DNA of 64,000 nucleotides, taken from Hordeum vulgare subsp. vulgare (taxonomy: Eukaryota > Streptophyta > Magnoliopsida > Poales > Poaceae). The stretch is from assembly GCF_904849725.1 (NCBI RefSeq), contig NC_058520.1, forward strand, positions 348,685,670-348,749,669. Reading direction: 5' to 3'. Each line of letters starts with the position of its first letter. Position 1 is the first letter of the stretch. Both the position numbers and the translations under genes were made by a program. The notes beneath the pieces are model-generated. The model ran no database searches. It saw only the letters and a list, made by a program, of their open reading frames with translations, and was not told the DNA's origin. Positions 23,987 through 36,070 of this stretch are shown here, piece by piece.

Positions 23987-26900
23987 TCAAGCGTCGCCGG
24001 GACTGGCAGGCTCCACAAAGGTGTCAAGGTCGATTCCGTCTGCAATGCGAGTGGCTGTGTCGAGGAAGGTCTCCATGAAGTCTTCGAATCGAAGCTTCCT
24101 GGTGTTGGCGACCTGCAACGTCTTCAGTTTTTCTTCACGGGCTTCCTTGCAGTACACTCGGACCAGAGATAGGGCCACGTCCGCACCACAGCGAGCGGCA
24201 GACTTCTTCCATGCCTGCACTCTGCTTGGGACGTCCTCCAGCCGAGTCATCAACCCATCTATTTCATTCCAGGAGTCGTCTTCACACCACAGCTCCTTGT
24301 CGATCCGGCCGACAACTTTTCTCAGGCGGCCAATGAAGGGACCCACCCTGTTAAGGCGAGAGTGCGCTCGGAGCACGTCCCGGTTGGCTTCATCGCCGAG
24401 TGGAACATTCGGAACAAGCGACCGCTCAATTTCGACTGCTTCAACCTCAACGTCCCGACAGAAGTCTGCAAAGAAAAGACAAGAAGAAAGTAAGCACGAT
24501 AGAGTGAACTCCAAAGTCAAGAAGCACTCAGCAACAACTTACCACCAAGCAATGCGACCATCTTCCTTGCCCAGTCGCTGACGTAGTTCTCCTGCGCCAT
24601 GCACCGAGTGTTCATCACCTTCAGCTGGCCCATCCATTCGGATCTCTGACTCTTCATTTTTTCTACTTCGGCTAGCAATGCCTTGTTGGTCTCCTGAGAC
24701 TCCTCCAAAGATTTCTCTCGGTCAGCAAGAGCCTCCTTCACACCAGCCAGGTCATTCACAGCCACCTCCAAGTCCGCAGCAAGCTAAATCTTCTCAGCCT
24801 TCAGAGCATTGTATGCAGATCCCATTTCCTAAGTCTTCTGCCAAAGAGACACAAAGGGAGGATCAGACACATTCAACAAGGAAAAGTCTCGACAGATATG
24901 ACAAAACAATCAAAGCTCAAAGTTCTTCAGACCCCTGCCGATGCAAGCAATCGACAGCGGTCTTGGGGACTACACCCAGTTGGTTCACTGAGAGTGACCC
25001 CACTGGCATGAAGCTCGAACAGGTCGGCCCTATTGAGCTCCATAACAAACCAACAACACTATGAGATTCCTATCTCTCGACCCGAGTAACACTACTCTCG
25101 GGGACTACACCTAGTGGGTGCACTCGGCATGCCCCCACTCGTACCATTCAAGCAGATCAGCTCTGATCTGTTCAGAGTACGAAAAATACATATAAAGACA
25201 ACTATCCGCGCAAGCACTCGGCAGAAGTCTCGGGGACTACACCCACTAGGTTCACTCGGAGTGAACCCACTTCAAAATCATCCTACTGTATCCGAGTGTT
25301 TCGTTGAAACCCCCAGTGGGTAACAAGAGGAAAGTAAACACTTACTAGCGCACTTACTCGAATATCCATCCGAAGCTCCAAGCTCTTCTTATACAGAGAT
25401 GCGATGGAGTCATACGCTCCCTTGGCGTCACCCACCATCAGCTCCACCTGCACCATGGCATCCATGGCGGCCCTCAGCTGGTCTTTCGGGAGGCATCGGG
25501 CGTCATGTTGAACAGCTGATGGGCCCGGCACGGCAGAAGACTCCCTCGTCATCCCGAGCTCCGCTTGAGTCGGTTCTGCCGTGAGGGGCACTGTCTCAGT
25601 CGGTGGCACCATCTCATTCGGCGGCACGTTCATGGTGGGAACGGCAGTAGATGGGATAACCCCAGAGACAGACGCCAAAACTGGCTCCGACCCCCTTTGG
25701 TCGTCGTCCTCCAGATATATCACCTCCGAAGGAAGCCCGACTGAACAAAATGAAATTACAGAAAAAGGTCAAGATCAAGGACAACACTCGCAAAACAGTA
25801 ATGCAGCTCTCAGAGTCGTGACAACGTACCTTGCTGGGACGTGGCGGCGTTTTCCGTGTCCATGGGATCATCGTCCTGGCGCGGCAGAGAGGTGGCGGAG
25901 GTAGAAGCTCTGTTGAGTGGAATCCACTCGACGGATAAGCATGAGTTCAATCGGATACTGAAGGAAGATGGAAGAACAAGACACTTACGCTTAGGCGACT
26001 GGAACAGCGATCCTCATCCGAGGCAAAGCTTTCCGAGGCTTAGGCCCACTAGGTTTGTCCACCTTGGACGGCTGGTTCACGGGCTCGGCAGCAACGTCCC
26101 TCGTCCTCTTCACACTCCGAGCACTCGGAGCCACGGGAGGGGCTGGCGGAGCACTCGGGGCCGCTGGAGGAGCCGGCGGAACAGCGGGATCGAGACGACG
26201 CTTAGTTCGGTGCTCTGGTGGTGAAGGTGGCGAGCTCTGCTCCCCATCCTCCTCCTCCTCCTCTTCCGTCTCCTCCTCCGTCTCCCCACTGTCGGAGACG
26301 TACTTGGCGCTATCCACGCTGCCCTCCTAGCTGCCCTCCTCTTCCTCGGCTGGATTCCCGTTCGAGACGGCAGAATACCAGTTAGTCCACTCCTGCACAA
26401 AACACAGTCGGCAACGTCAGTCGGCGGGACAAGAAAAGCAATAAATCTAAGAAGATTAAAAGCACTCGACAAGATGTACTCACCTCATTCGGAGGAGGAT
26501 TGTCGGCGCGGCAGGGCTTCACCCGCCGGGCTCCCACGGGGTTATGACACGCGCCTGTGATGCCGCGGACCCACGCACTCACAGTCTCCCCGCTCACGCA
26601 CTCTGGATGAGACCAAGTGGAATCCGAAGGCCCCGCATAGTGCCGCATGGCGTGGTGTCGGGCCTGCAGCGGCTGGATGCGCCGACCTAGTAAAGTCTCC
26701 AGCAGGTCTGTGCCGGTGACTCCCTTGTGGACGACGGCTATCAGCGCGTCGACCAAAGGCTGGATCTGGATCCTTTCCCCCTTAGAGAGCGCAAGCTTCC
26801 TGGGAAGGCCCGGACGGTCTAAGCTAAAAGGTGGCAACCCGCTCAAAGCATTCGGACAAGCAATGTCCTGGCAATAGAACCAGGACGATTGCCAGTTCCG

Positions 26901-27474
26901 GACTGACTCGGATAGCTGGAGAGAGGGATAGCTACTCTTTGTTTTCTTCTGGAAGCCTAAACCCCCGCAAAGATGGAGGATATGAGTCTTATCATACGAC
27001 TGGCTAAGATTTTTAACGGTTTGGGATTTAGCGGAGAAGACATACTTAAAGAGCCCTCAATGGGGGGGGACATCCAATGAAGCACTCGCACAGGGTGACG
27101 AATGAAGCAAGCTAGGCTATTGCGTTCGGAGGAAAATGATGGAGCTGCGCCCCGAAGTAAGTCATGATACCTCAGAAGAAAGGACGGGGAGGCAAGGAGA
27201 AGCCTGTGAACACGTGGCTGAGCAGCAGAACGCGCTCCCCCTCCTTCGGCGCTGGCTCCGTCTCGCCTTTCGGTAGCCTCCAGGACTTGTTGACGATCAT
27301 GCCATGCTCCACCAGCTCCAGCAAGTCATCCTCCGTCACCGAGGAGGGGAGGAAATCCCCCTGGATCCAACCCGCTGGCAGCGCCCGCTGCCGCTGCTGA
27401 GTAGGGGCCGCCCCCCCCCCCTTCTTCTTCTTCTTCTTCTGTGACTCGAGTTTGCTGGTCTGCCCCTTCGTCAT
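23987..27474 (-). pseudogene. Six-exon antisense gene of element D (Transposase_28-like)
   Basis: Exons on the minus strand: 27474-26484, 26392-25989, 25909-25830, 25740-25358, 24837-24543 and 24465-23987. All five introns (91, 79, 89, 520 and 77 nt) are GT..AG with matching phases 0, 2, 1, 0, 1. The ancestral product would be about 876 aa. The N-terminal part has 'HVFTGFSLPPRPFF', 'GIMTYFGAQLHHFPPNAIA' and 'SFVTLCECFIGC', resembling the 'putative gypsy type transposon' (Transposase_28) family. Next come an acidic and proline/alanine-rich linker (exon 2), a coiled coil (exon 5, LADREKSLEESQETNKALL) and an open C-terminal domain ending at TGA 23987. Seven stops (27172, 27112, 27057, 26327, 25991, 24829, 24784) and one extra base in a run of eight G at 27062-27069 disable it. 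Function is unknown. Confidence 0.85.
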
Positions 27475-27600
27475 GGCGAACGTGACGGATCCGCAGAGGA
27501 GGAGCGGAAGGAGGAGGCTTGAGGGGTGCAGAGAGCTGCGGGAGGAGCGGGATTAATGAGAGGAGGTTGAGCAGCACAACAGGAAATCCCGCCGGGGAGG

Positions 27601-27610
27601 CTTAAATAAG
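27601..27610 (-). promoter_or_regulatory. Candidate TATA element of the antisense gene
   Basis: On the minus strand the sequence reads CTTATTTAAG, about 130 bp upstream of the antisense start codon at 27474. Position and composition fit a core promoter, but there is no further evidence. Confidence 0.3.
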
Positions 27611-27983
27611 CTTCCGACTGGGTCACTAACAGGTGGACCCGAGATCTTATCCCCCCAACCGGCCGCTGCGACGTTAGTGGAGAAGATAAAGGCACGGTAA
27701 TCGAGGAGGAAAAACCTACTCGATGGCGATGTCGTCATCCCCGCTGAGCGCGCGGCGATCGAAATTTGAGGATCTCGGAAAATTCGGCGCTGTCAGTTTG
27801 ACCAGTCACGTCGAAAGAATCTGTGGAAGCACTCGGTCCCCGACGGTTCGTTTCACTGGTATATTCACTCGGATCACTGGTTGAAAGGATAAAATGGATC
27901 GCGGCAAACAACGCTAAAGTCACCTCCATACCAGTCGGTTCCATACTCCAGACATCACTTCATCGTTCCAACCCCGACCCATT

Positions 27984-27993
27984 CGGGGAATAA
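27984..27993 (+). other. Polypurine tract of element D
   Basis: The purine-rich CGGGGAATAA directly precedes the 3' LTR start at 27994. This is the expected plus-strand primer position. Confidence 0.6.
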
Positions 27994-28527
27994 TGATGGG
28001 GTTATAGTCCCAGGGTAGGCTCATAGGCCTGCCCTATAGGTCCTACCCAAGGACTACCCTTCATAGAGGACAAGGACCTTAGACAGTTCCGACTGAACTA
28101 AGGACGCCTCCATCATCCAGTCGGCGACGAGCACTCGGAGCATATTTAACGTACCGACTGGAATCCACTTTGTACATCGTAACCTCCCAGGAGGGCAACG
28201 GTCATACGTTCTCATACACCATTATCAGCATTTAAGGCTTACATTACGTGTAACGTAGGCATTTGTTCGCCACTATTCCACCCCTGTCCACCGGGGCCAT
28301 TATGAAGGGCAGCGCACTCCATATAAGCGGCCCTTCCCCACTGGTGCAGGGGTTGGCACTTGCTGTAATCCTATATTCCAGTCGACACTAAGCTCCCAAG
28401 AGCACTGAGACGTAGGGCTTTTACCTCCACCGTACGGGGGCCTGAACTCATACATCCTCGTCGTAGCTAAGGCTCTGCCCATCCTTTCATACCCTACACT
28501 TCTACTGTCAGACTTATACCCACGACA
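27994..28527 (+). repeat. 3' LTR of element D
   Basis: Partner of 15978-16509; same ends TGATGGGG and CACGACA, TATA box at about 28322. Followed directly by the TSD GGTTA. Confidence 0.93.
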
Positions 28528-28532
28528 GGTTA

Positions 28533-29094
28533 CAACCTATTTTGTTACCTACAAGGAAATATGTGTTACATATGATCTCTAATATAAAGGAGTTTACCTC
28601 AAGTCTAGAGAAGCCTTCCATTTATACGTTGTGGGCCACCTTGACGTAGCCCAATGTTGAACCGACGGGGTAGTCCTCGGCCCAGCCTACCTGGTCGAGA
28701 GATAACATGGTGACTTACCCCAATCCAAGGCACTGTTAGTAGCATCTAAACCAGTCTTCAAGTCAGAGACTCTCCTATGATCTCCTTAGTTGTCCATCCT
28801 TCTTCGGCCGTTGGACTTGAAAACTGGTTCAACAGTTCCTCCCATATTTAATTTCTTGATCGTTTAACTCGATTCAAGGTGTTTCATGACGAGCCAATGG
28901 TTTTTTCCAAGATATTCAATATTTACTTGTTGCTCCGGATGTCGAAAACCTTCGCGCATAACAATTCCTAAGCCGCAAAGTATTCCCGCACCCAACATGT
29001 CATGATGGTCTGCTCTAACACCTCTTGCTTACTCACATCTGCCAGCGAATGTGTCATGAGACACTTACATCTTGCTACACCCGTAGGAGTTGTT
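28533..29094. other. Unassigned DNA to the right of element D
   Basis: After removal of D this joins the Copia gag fragment at 15977, so the first part may be the 5' leader of that element on the minus strand. I find no long ORF, LTR end or repeated motif here. It may be single-copy or from an element I do not recognise. Confidence 0.4.
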
Positions 29095-29648
29095 GGATTT
29101 TACTAAAGAAAAGGGTGATGTAGCACAACCACAAAAAGTATTCCTATGAGTTAGGAACCAAGGTTTATTAAATCAGTAGGAGGCAACACAGTAAGAACTT
29201 TGACATCACCTGCACATAAAGAAAATAATTGCTTGCACCCAACAAAATAAAGGGGGTCGTTACTCCCATTGTTCTTATTAGTTACAAAATTAAAAGAAAA
29301 TGGTGATAGTGATTGCAAAATAGTAGTAGTAATTATAGGAACTAGCAAACTATTTGAGAATTGACCAGGGAACCATAGGTTCACTAGTGGCATCTCTCTT
29401 TAAAGCAAGATAGCAAAGGTAAAAAATATTGTCTGTCAATTGAGATAATTCCGCATAGTTGTGAATATCATCCATGGCATAGTCATTACATAGGAATTAC
29501 ATCTATGACTAGTAGACCGTTGAAGTTCCTAACGTCTACTACTATTATTCCACCCAAAGACCTCTATCCAGCATGCAACTCAAAGTGTTAAGTTCATAAT
29601 AAGTAGAGTAGCACAATAAACAAAATGATGTAATGAATACAAAGTAAG
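29095..29648 (-). repeat. Gypsy LTR fragment (related to the LTRs of B and G)
   Basis: Minus-strand similarity to the LTR end of G: 'aagggtgatgtagcac', 'gaaccaaggttta', 'atcagtaggag', 'cttgcacccaac', then 'gtagaccg' and 'ctctatccagcatgcaact'. It is more diverged than B, F or G. Cut at 29648 by Copia element E. Confidence 0.6.
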
Positions 29649-31436
29649 TGTTGGTAATATGCCCTAGAGGCAATAATAAATTGGTTATTATTATATTTCC
29701 TTGTTCATGATAATCGTTTATTACCCACGACAGAATTGTCTTTATTGGAAACTCAATTACATGTGTGGATACATAGACAATACATTGTCCCTAGTGAGCA
29801 TCGAGTTGACTAGCTCACTGATCAAAGATGGTCAAGGTTTCCTGGCCATAGGCAAGTATTGTCACTTGATAACGGGATCACATCATTAGGAGAATGATGT
29901 GATGGAAAAGACCCAAAGTATAAACATAGCATATGATCGTGTGAGTTTCTTGCTACTGTTTTCTGCATGTCAATGTATTTGTTCCTATGACCATGAGATC
30001 ATGCAACTCCCGGACACCGCAGGGATACCTTGTGTGTATCAAACGTCACAACATTACTGGGTGACTATAAAGGTGCTCTACAGGTATCTCCCAAGGTGTC
30101 TATTGGGTTGGCATGGATCAAGACTCAGATTTGTCACTCCGTGTGACGGAGAAGTATCTCGGGGCCCTCTCGGTAATACAACATCACAACAAGACTTGCA
30201 AGCAATGTGTCTAAGGAGTTAGTTACGGGATCTTGTATTATGGAACAAGATTGAACTAGGTATGGAGATACCGACGATCGAATCTCGGGCAAGTAACATA
30301 CCGAAAGACAAAGGGAACAACGTACGGGATTAGGTGAATCGATAGAGATCTTCATACAATATGTAGGAGCCAATATGGACATCCAGGTCTTGCTATTTGT
30401 TATTGACCGGTGAGTGTCTCACTTCATGTCTGCATAGTTCTCGAACCCACAGGGTCTGCACACTTAAGGTTCGGTGACGTTTCGATATTATTGCGTTATG
30501 TTTGTTTGGTAGCTAAAAGTTGTTCGGAGTGTCGGATAAGATCCCGAACATCACGAGGAGCTCTGGAATGGTCCAGAGGTAAATATTGATATGTAGGAAA
30601 GTGGATTTTGAATTCTGGAAAAGTTTTGGGCATTTTCGGCAGTGTACCCGGAGTGACGAATGGATTCCGAGGGTCCACCAGGTGGGCCCACCCACCCCAA
30701 AGGGTCTCATGGGCTGTGGGAGGACGTGGACCAGCCCTTAGTGGGCTGGCCGAAGCCTGCACTAAAGCCCAAGGCGGATTGGAGGTGGGAAGGAAAGAAA
30801 TCCAAAGGTGGAAAAGGTGGAAAGGGTTTCCAAATGGAGAGGAGGGATACTACTCCTAGTAGGATTGGATTAGAACTCCTCCACCTCCAATTTCGACCAA
30901 ACCTTGAGGGTTTGAGGCTGCCTCCTTCCCTCCGTCCCTCCTATATATGCTAGAGGTTTTAGAGGTGAGGGCTAACCCTAGTTACTACATGCTCCCTCTA
31001 CTTCTCTCTAGATATGTTTCTCCTCTAGTCTAGTTCGGTCGTGATTAGGCGAAGCCCTGTTGGATTAGTTCACCACCACCACCACCACATCGCCGTGCTG
31101 GAGAACTCATCTACCTCTCCGCCCCTCTTGCTCGATCAAGAAGGCATGGATCGTCATCGAGCTGTACGTGTGCTGAACGAGGAGGTGCCGTCCGTTCGGC
31201 ACTAGATCGGGATAGATCGTGAGGGGATCGCAGGACGATCGTCATGAGATCGCGGGACGGGCTGCGATTTAGATCGCGAAGATGTTCCACTACATCAACC
31301 GCGTTATATATGCTTCCGCTTAGGGATCTACAAGGGTATGTAGATTCACTCTCCCCTCTCGTAGATGATCATCACCATGGATAGGTATTGCGTGTGCGTA
31401 GGAAATTTTTTATATCCCATGCGACGTTCTCCAACG
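29649..31436 (+). repeat. 5' LTR of element E
   Basis: 1,788 bp from TGTTGGTAATATGCCC to GACGTTCTCCAACG. A TATA box (TATATAT) is at 30942-30948. A (CCA)n run lies at about 31072-31087. Confidence 0.88.
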
Positions 31437-31437
31437 G

Positions 31438-31450
31438 TGGCATCATGAGC
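31438..31450 (+). other. Primer-binding site of element E (initiator-Met type, mutated)
   Basis: TGGCATCATGAGC follows the 5' LTR and resembles the TGGTATCAGAGC site of Copia elements, with one substitution and one inserted base. Confidence 0.65.
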
Positions 31451-33450
31451 TAGGTTCATACGTAGATGAAATCTCAAGTAGTACACAAAAGAGTTTGTGG
31501 GCGTTGATGTTCAAATTTCTGCCCTCCTTAGTCTTTTCTTGATTCGGCGGTATTGTTGGATTGAAGCGGCCCAGACCAACTTTAATCGTACGCTTATGAG
31601 AGACCAGTTTCATCGACTCGCATGAAACTTTTTGCATAAAGATGACTGGTGGGTGTCTGTTTCTTCAGCTTTAGTTGAATCGGATTTGACCGAGGCGGTC
31701 CTTGGAGAAGGTTAAATAGAAATTTGCATATCATCGTTGTGGCTTTGCGTAAGTAAGATGTGATCATACTAGATAGAAATAGGAGCCATGTAAAACATGT
31801 AACAACAAATTAGAGGACATCTAACTTGTTTTTGCAGGGTATGCATGTGATGTGATATGGCCAAAGACATGATATGATATATTGGATGTATGAGATGATA
31901 ATGTTGTAATAGTTAAATATCGACTTGCACGTCGATGCTACGGCCACCGACAGGAGCCATAGGGTTGTCTTTAAACTAACGTTTGTCCTTGCATATGATT
32001 CTACTATATTCCTAGTTGGTAGATTAAGTAGTAATATCGTAGATAGCGCGACAACCTCGATGGCGGCACGATGATGGAGATCATGGTGCGACGCCAGTAA
32101 CAATGGAGATCATGCCGGTGCTTTGGTGATGGAGATCAAGAAGCACAAGTTCATGCCCATATCATGTCAATTATGATTTGCATGTGATGTTAATCCTTTT
32201 ATGCACCTTATTTTTCTTAGAACGACGGTAGCATTATAAGGTGACCCCTCACTAAAATTTCAAGATAAAATTGTGTTCTCTTCGACTGTGCGCCGTTGCG
32301 ACATTTCGTCGTTTCGAGACACCACGTGATGATCGGGTGTGATAGACTCAACGTTCAAATACAAGGGTGCAAAACAGTTGCACACACGGAACACTCCGGT
32401 TAAACTTGACAAGCCTAGCATGTACAGACATGGCCTCGGAACACAAGATACCGAAAGATCGAGCATGAATCATATAGTTGATATGATCAACATGGAGATG
32501 TTCACCACTAAAACTATACTCAACTCACGTTATGATCGGACTTGAGTTAGTGGATTTGGATCATGCGCCACTCGAATGACTAGAGGGATGTCTATTTGAG
32601 TGGGAGTTATTAGTAATGTGATTAGCTAAACTCAATTATTATAAACATAGTCAAAAGGTCTTTGCAAATTATGTTGTAGCTTGCGTTGTAGATGTACTGT
32701 TTTTGATATGTTCCTAGAGAAAATTTAGTTGAAAGATGATAGTAGCAATTATGCGGACTTGGTCCGTAAACTGAGGACTGTCCTCATTGCTGCGCAGAAG
32801 GCTTGTGTCCTTAATGCACTGCTCGGTGTGCTAAACCTCGAGCATCGTCTGTGGATGTTGTGAACATATGACATACACGTTTTTGATGACTACGTGATCA
32901 TTAAGTGCGTAATGCTTAACGACTTAGAATTGAGGCACCAAAGACGTTTTGAATGTCACGGAATATATGAGATGTTCCAAGAGATGAAATTGGGATTTCA
33001 TGCTCGTGCCCTTGTTGAAAGGTATGAGACCTCCGACAAGATTCTTTGTCTACAAAGTAAGGGATAAAAGCTCAATCGTTGAGCATGTGCTCAGATTGTC
33101 TGAGTGCTACAATCGCTTGAATCGAGTGGGAGTTAATCTTCCAGATTTGATAGTGATGGTTCTCCAAAGTCACTGCCACCAAGCTACTTGAGCTTCGTGA
33201 TGAACTATAACATATCAGGGATAGATATGAAGATACTTGAGCTATTTGCGATGTTTGACACCACGAAAGTAGAAATCAAAAAGGAGCATCAATTGTTGAT
33301 GGTTAGTAAAACCACTAGTTTCTAGAAGGGTAAGGGCAAGAAGGGATACTTCATGAAACGACAAACCAGTTGTTGCTCTAGTAAAGAGACCAAACATTGA
33401 ACCCACACCCGTGACTAAGCGCTTCTATAATGAGGGGAACAGTCACTAAA
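31451..33450 (+). pseudogene. gag: Decayed gag of element E
   Basis: No long frame remains. Recognisable pieces include the 33000-33191 fragment (KGMRPPTRFFVYKVRDKS, VEHVLRLSECYNRLNRVGVN) and, near 33400-33500, a remnant like 'KRKYPSYLVDEKAGK'. The latter lies where Copia Gag proteins have the zinc knuckle followed by 'YLADKKAG'. Stops and shifts are spread throughout. Limits are approximate. Confidence 0.65.
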
Positions 33451-34900
33451 GAGGAAGTACCCTAGTTACTTGGTAGATGAGAAGGCTGGCAAAGTCGACA
33501 GAAGTATATTGGATATACAAACTATTGATGTGTACTTTACTAGTACTCCAAGTAGCACGAGGGTATTAGATACCGGTTCGGTTGCTAAGTGTTAGTAACT
33601 CGAAATAAAAGCTACGGAATAAACGAAAACTAGCCAAAGGCGAGGTGACGATATGTGTTGGGAGTGTTTCCAAGGTTGATGTGATCAAATATCGCACACT
33701 CCCTCTACCATTGGGATTAGTGTTAAACCTAAATAATTGTTATTTGGTGTTTGCGTTGAGCATGAACATGATTAGATCGTGTTTCTAGCAATAGGATTAT
33801 TCATTTAAAGAGAATAATGGTTATTATATTTGCTTGAATAAATACCTTCAATGGTTTATTGAATCTCGATCATAGTGGTACACATGTTCATAATATTGAT
33901 GCCAAAAGATACAAAGTAGTAATGATAGTACCACTTACTTGTGGCAATGCCGCTTGAGTTATACTGGTATAAAATGCATGAAGGAGCTCCATGCTGATGG
34001 ATCTTTGTACTCACTCATATTTGAAATGTTTGAGACAAGCAAACCATGCCTATTGGTATAAACGCATGAAGAAACTCCATGCAGATGAATCGTTTGGACT
34101 CACTTGATTTTGAATGACTTGAGGCATGCAAATCATACCACATGGGCAAGATGACTGAAGGCCTCGTTTTTCCGGTGAGATGGAACAACAAAGTAACTTG
34201 TTGGAAGTAATACATTTTGATGTGTGCAGTCCAATGAGTGCTGAGGCACGGAGTGGATATCGTTATTTTCTTACTTCACTAGCGATTTGAGTAGATACAC
34301 GAGTATTTGCGTGATGAATAACAAGTCTGAAATATTTAGAAGTTCAAGCTATTTCAGAGTGAAGATCATCGTGAAAATAGGATAAAATATCTATGATATG
34401 ATCATAGAGATGAATATCTGAGTTGCGATTTTGGTACACAGTTAAGACAATGTGGAAATTGTTTCGCAACTCATGCCACTTGGAGCCCCATAGTGTGATG
34501 GTGTGTCCAGACGTCATAGCCACACCCTATTGGAAATAGCGCATAATATGATGTCTCTTATCGACATACCACTATCATTTTGGGTTAGGCATTAGAGACA
34601 ACCACATGCACTTTAAATAGGGCACCACATAATTCCGTTGAGATGACAACGTATGAACTATGGTTTGGAGAAACCTAAGCTATTGTTTCTTAAAAGTTTG
34701 GGGCTATGACGCTTATGTGAAAAAGTTTCACTCTGATAAGCTCGAACCCAAAGCGGATAAATGTATCTTCCTAGGATACCCAAAAAAGTTGGGTACATCT
34801 CCTATCTCAGATCCGGAAGAAAAGTGTTTGTTTCTAGAAACGGGTCCTTTCTCGAGGAAAAGATTCTCTCAAAAGAATTGAGAGGGGGATGGTGGTAACT
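33451..34900 (+). pseudogene. pol: Decayed protease/integrase region of element E
   Basis: The protease position near 33520-33600 has 'STRVLDTGS'-like remnants. The integrase core follows: 'HFDVCSPMSAEARSGYRYFLT' (about 34212-34275) and a late integrase block at 34660-34881 (FLKVWGYDAYVKKFHSDKLEPKADKCIFLGYPK). The latter matches 'FLQVWRCDAYVKQLRPEKLEPKVEKYVFIGYP' in K. Many stops make it inactive. Confidence 0.75.
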
Positions 34901-34929
34901 TGATGAGGTTATTTAACCGTTACTTCAAC

Positions 34930-36070
34930 CAGTGTGTAGCAGGGCGCAGGAAGTTGTTCCAGTGGCGCCTACACCAATTGAAGTGGAAACTAATGATAGT
35001 GATCATGAAACTTCATATCAAGTTACAACAAACCTCGTAGGTCGACATGGTCACGTGCTGCTACAGAGTGGTATGGTAACCCTGTCTTGGAGGTCATTTT
35101 GTTGGACAACAATGAACATACGAGCTATGGAGAAGCGATGGTAGGCCCGGATTCCGGCAAATGGCTGGAGGCCATGAAATCCGAGAGAGGATCCATGTAT
35201 GAAAACAAAGTGTAGACTTTGGAAGAACTACTTGATGGTCGTAAGACTATTAAGTACAAATGGATCTTTAAAAGGAAGACAGATGATAATGGTGAAAAGT
35301 CACCATTAGGAAAAGCTCGACTTGTCGCAAACATTTTTCTGACAAGTTCAAAGAGTTGACTATGATGAGACTTTCTCACTCGTAGTGATGCTAAAAGTCT
35401 TTTGGAATTATGTTAGCAGTTGCTGCATTATTTATGAAATATTGCACAAAGGATGGCATAACATTGTTTCATCAACGGTTTCCTTGACGAAAGGTGTATG
35501 TGATACAACCATAAGGTTTTGTCGATCCTAAGGATGCTAACAAGTATGCAAGCTCCAGCGATCCTTATATGGACTGGTGCAAGCATCTCGGAGTTGGAAT
35601 ATATGCTTTGATGAGATGATCAAAGCTTTTTGGTTTATACAAGGTTTATGAGAAACTTGCATTTCCAAAGAAGGGAGTGGGAGCATTATTGAATTTCTGA
35701 TAAGTATATGTGGTTGACATATTGTTGATCGGAAGTAATGTAGAATTTTTGGAAAGCATAAAGGGTTGTTTGGAAGGAGGTTTTCAAAGGAAAACCTGGA
35801 TAGAGCTACTTGAACATTGAGCATCAAGATCTATAGAGATAGATCAAAACACTTAATAAAACTTTCAACGAAATGCATGCTTCGACAAGTTTTTGAAGGA
35901 GTTCAAAATAGATCAGTAAAGAAGGAGTTCTTGGGTGTGTTGTAAGGTGTAAATTTCAATAAGACTCAAAGCCCGACCACGGCAGAAGAAAGAGAAAAGA
36001 CGAAGTTCGTTCCCTATGCCTTAGCCGTAGGCTATAAAGTATGCCATGTTTTTGTACCGCATGTGATGTG
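34930..36070 (+). pseudogene. pol: Reverse transcriptase of element E, first part
   Basis: The RT start is seen at about 35165-35330: 'MKSERGSMYENKV', 'TLEELLDGRKTIKYKWIFKRK' and 'KARLVA'. This matches 'MYENKVWMLEVLPEGRKAIQ' and 'NNWIFKKKT' in K. Downstream remnants such as 'PYALAVG' (about 36016) mark the end of RT. Stops occur every few dozen codons. The frame is cut at 36070 by a solo LTR. Confidence 0.8.

Larger units (their letters stand above)
15978..28527 (+). mobile_element. Full-length Gypsy retrotransposon, Tat-type, with spliced antisense gene (element D)
   Basis: 12,550 bp, with LTRs 15978-16509 and 27994-28527 and a perfect 5-bp TSD GGTTA (15973-15977 and 28528-28532). In order it holds the primer site, gag, a protease-RT-RNase H-integrase frame, a 70-bp tandem array, a six-exon antisense gene and a polypurine tract. 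The LTRs are nearly identical in size (532 and 534 bp) and clearly similar. Large size, the primer site form TGGCGCCCACCGTGGGG, 3' tandem repeats and an antisense ORF are features known for the Tat lineage of plant Gypsy. Nonsense codons in gag, pol and the antisense gene make it non-autonomous now. Confidence 0.93.

Noticed and set aside
25841..26330. Plus-strand ORFs opposite the antisense exons (for example a Ser/Gly/Ala-rich frame at 26055-26330)
   Set aside because: They are complements of the acidic and Pro/Ala-rich exon 2. Splice sites and phase continuity support the minus strand.
27410..27442. Microsatellite (C run plus TTC repeats) as an independent feature
   Set aside because: It falls inside exon 1 of the antisense gene as a poly-Lys/Gly coding stretch (KKKKKKGGG). 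It is worth noting as a slippage-prone site but is not separate.
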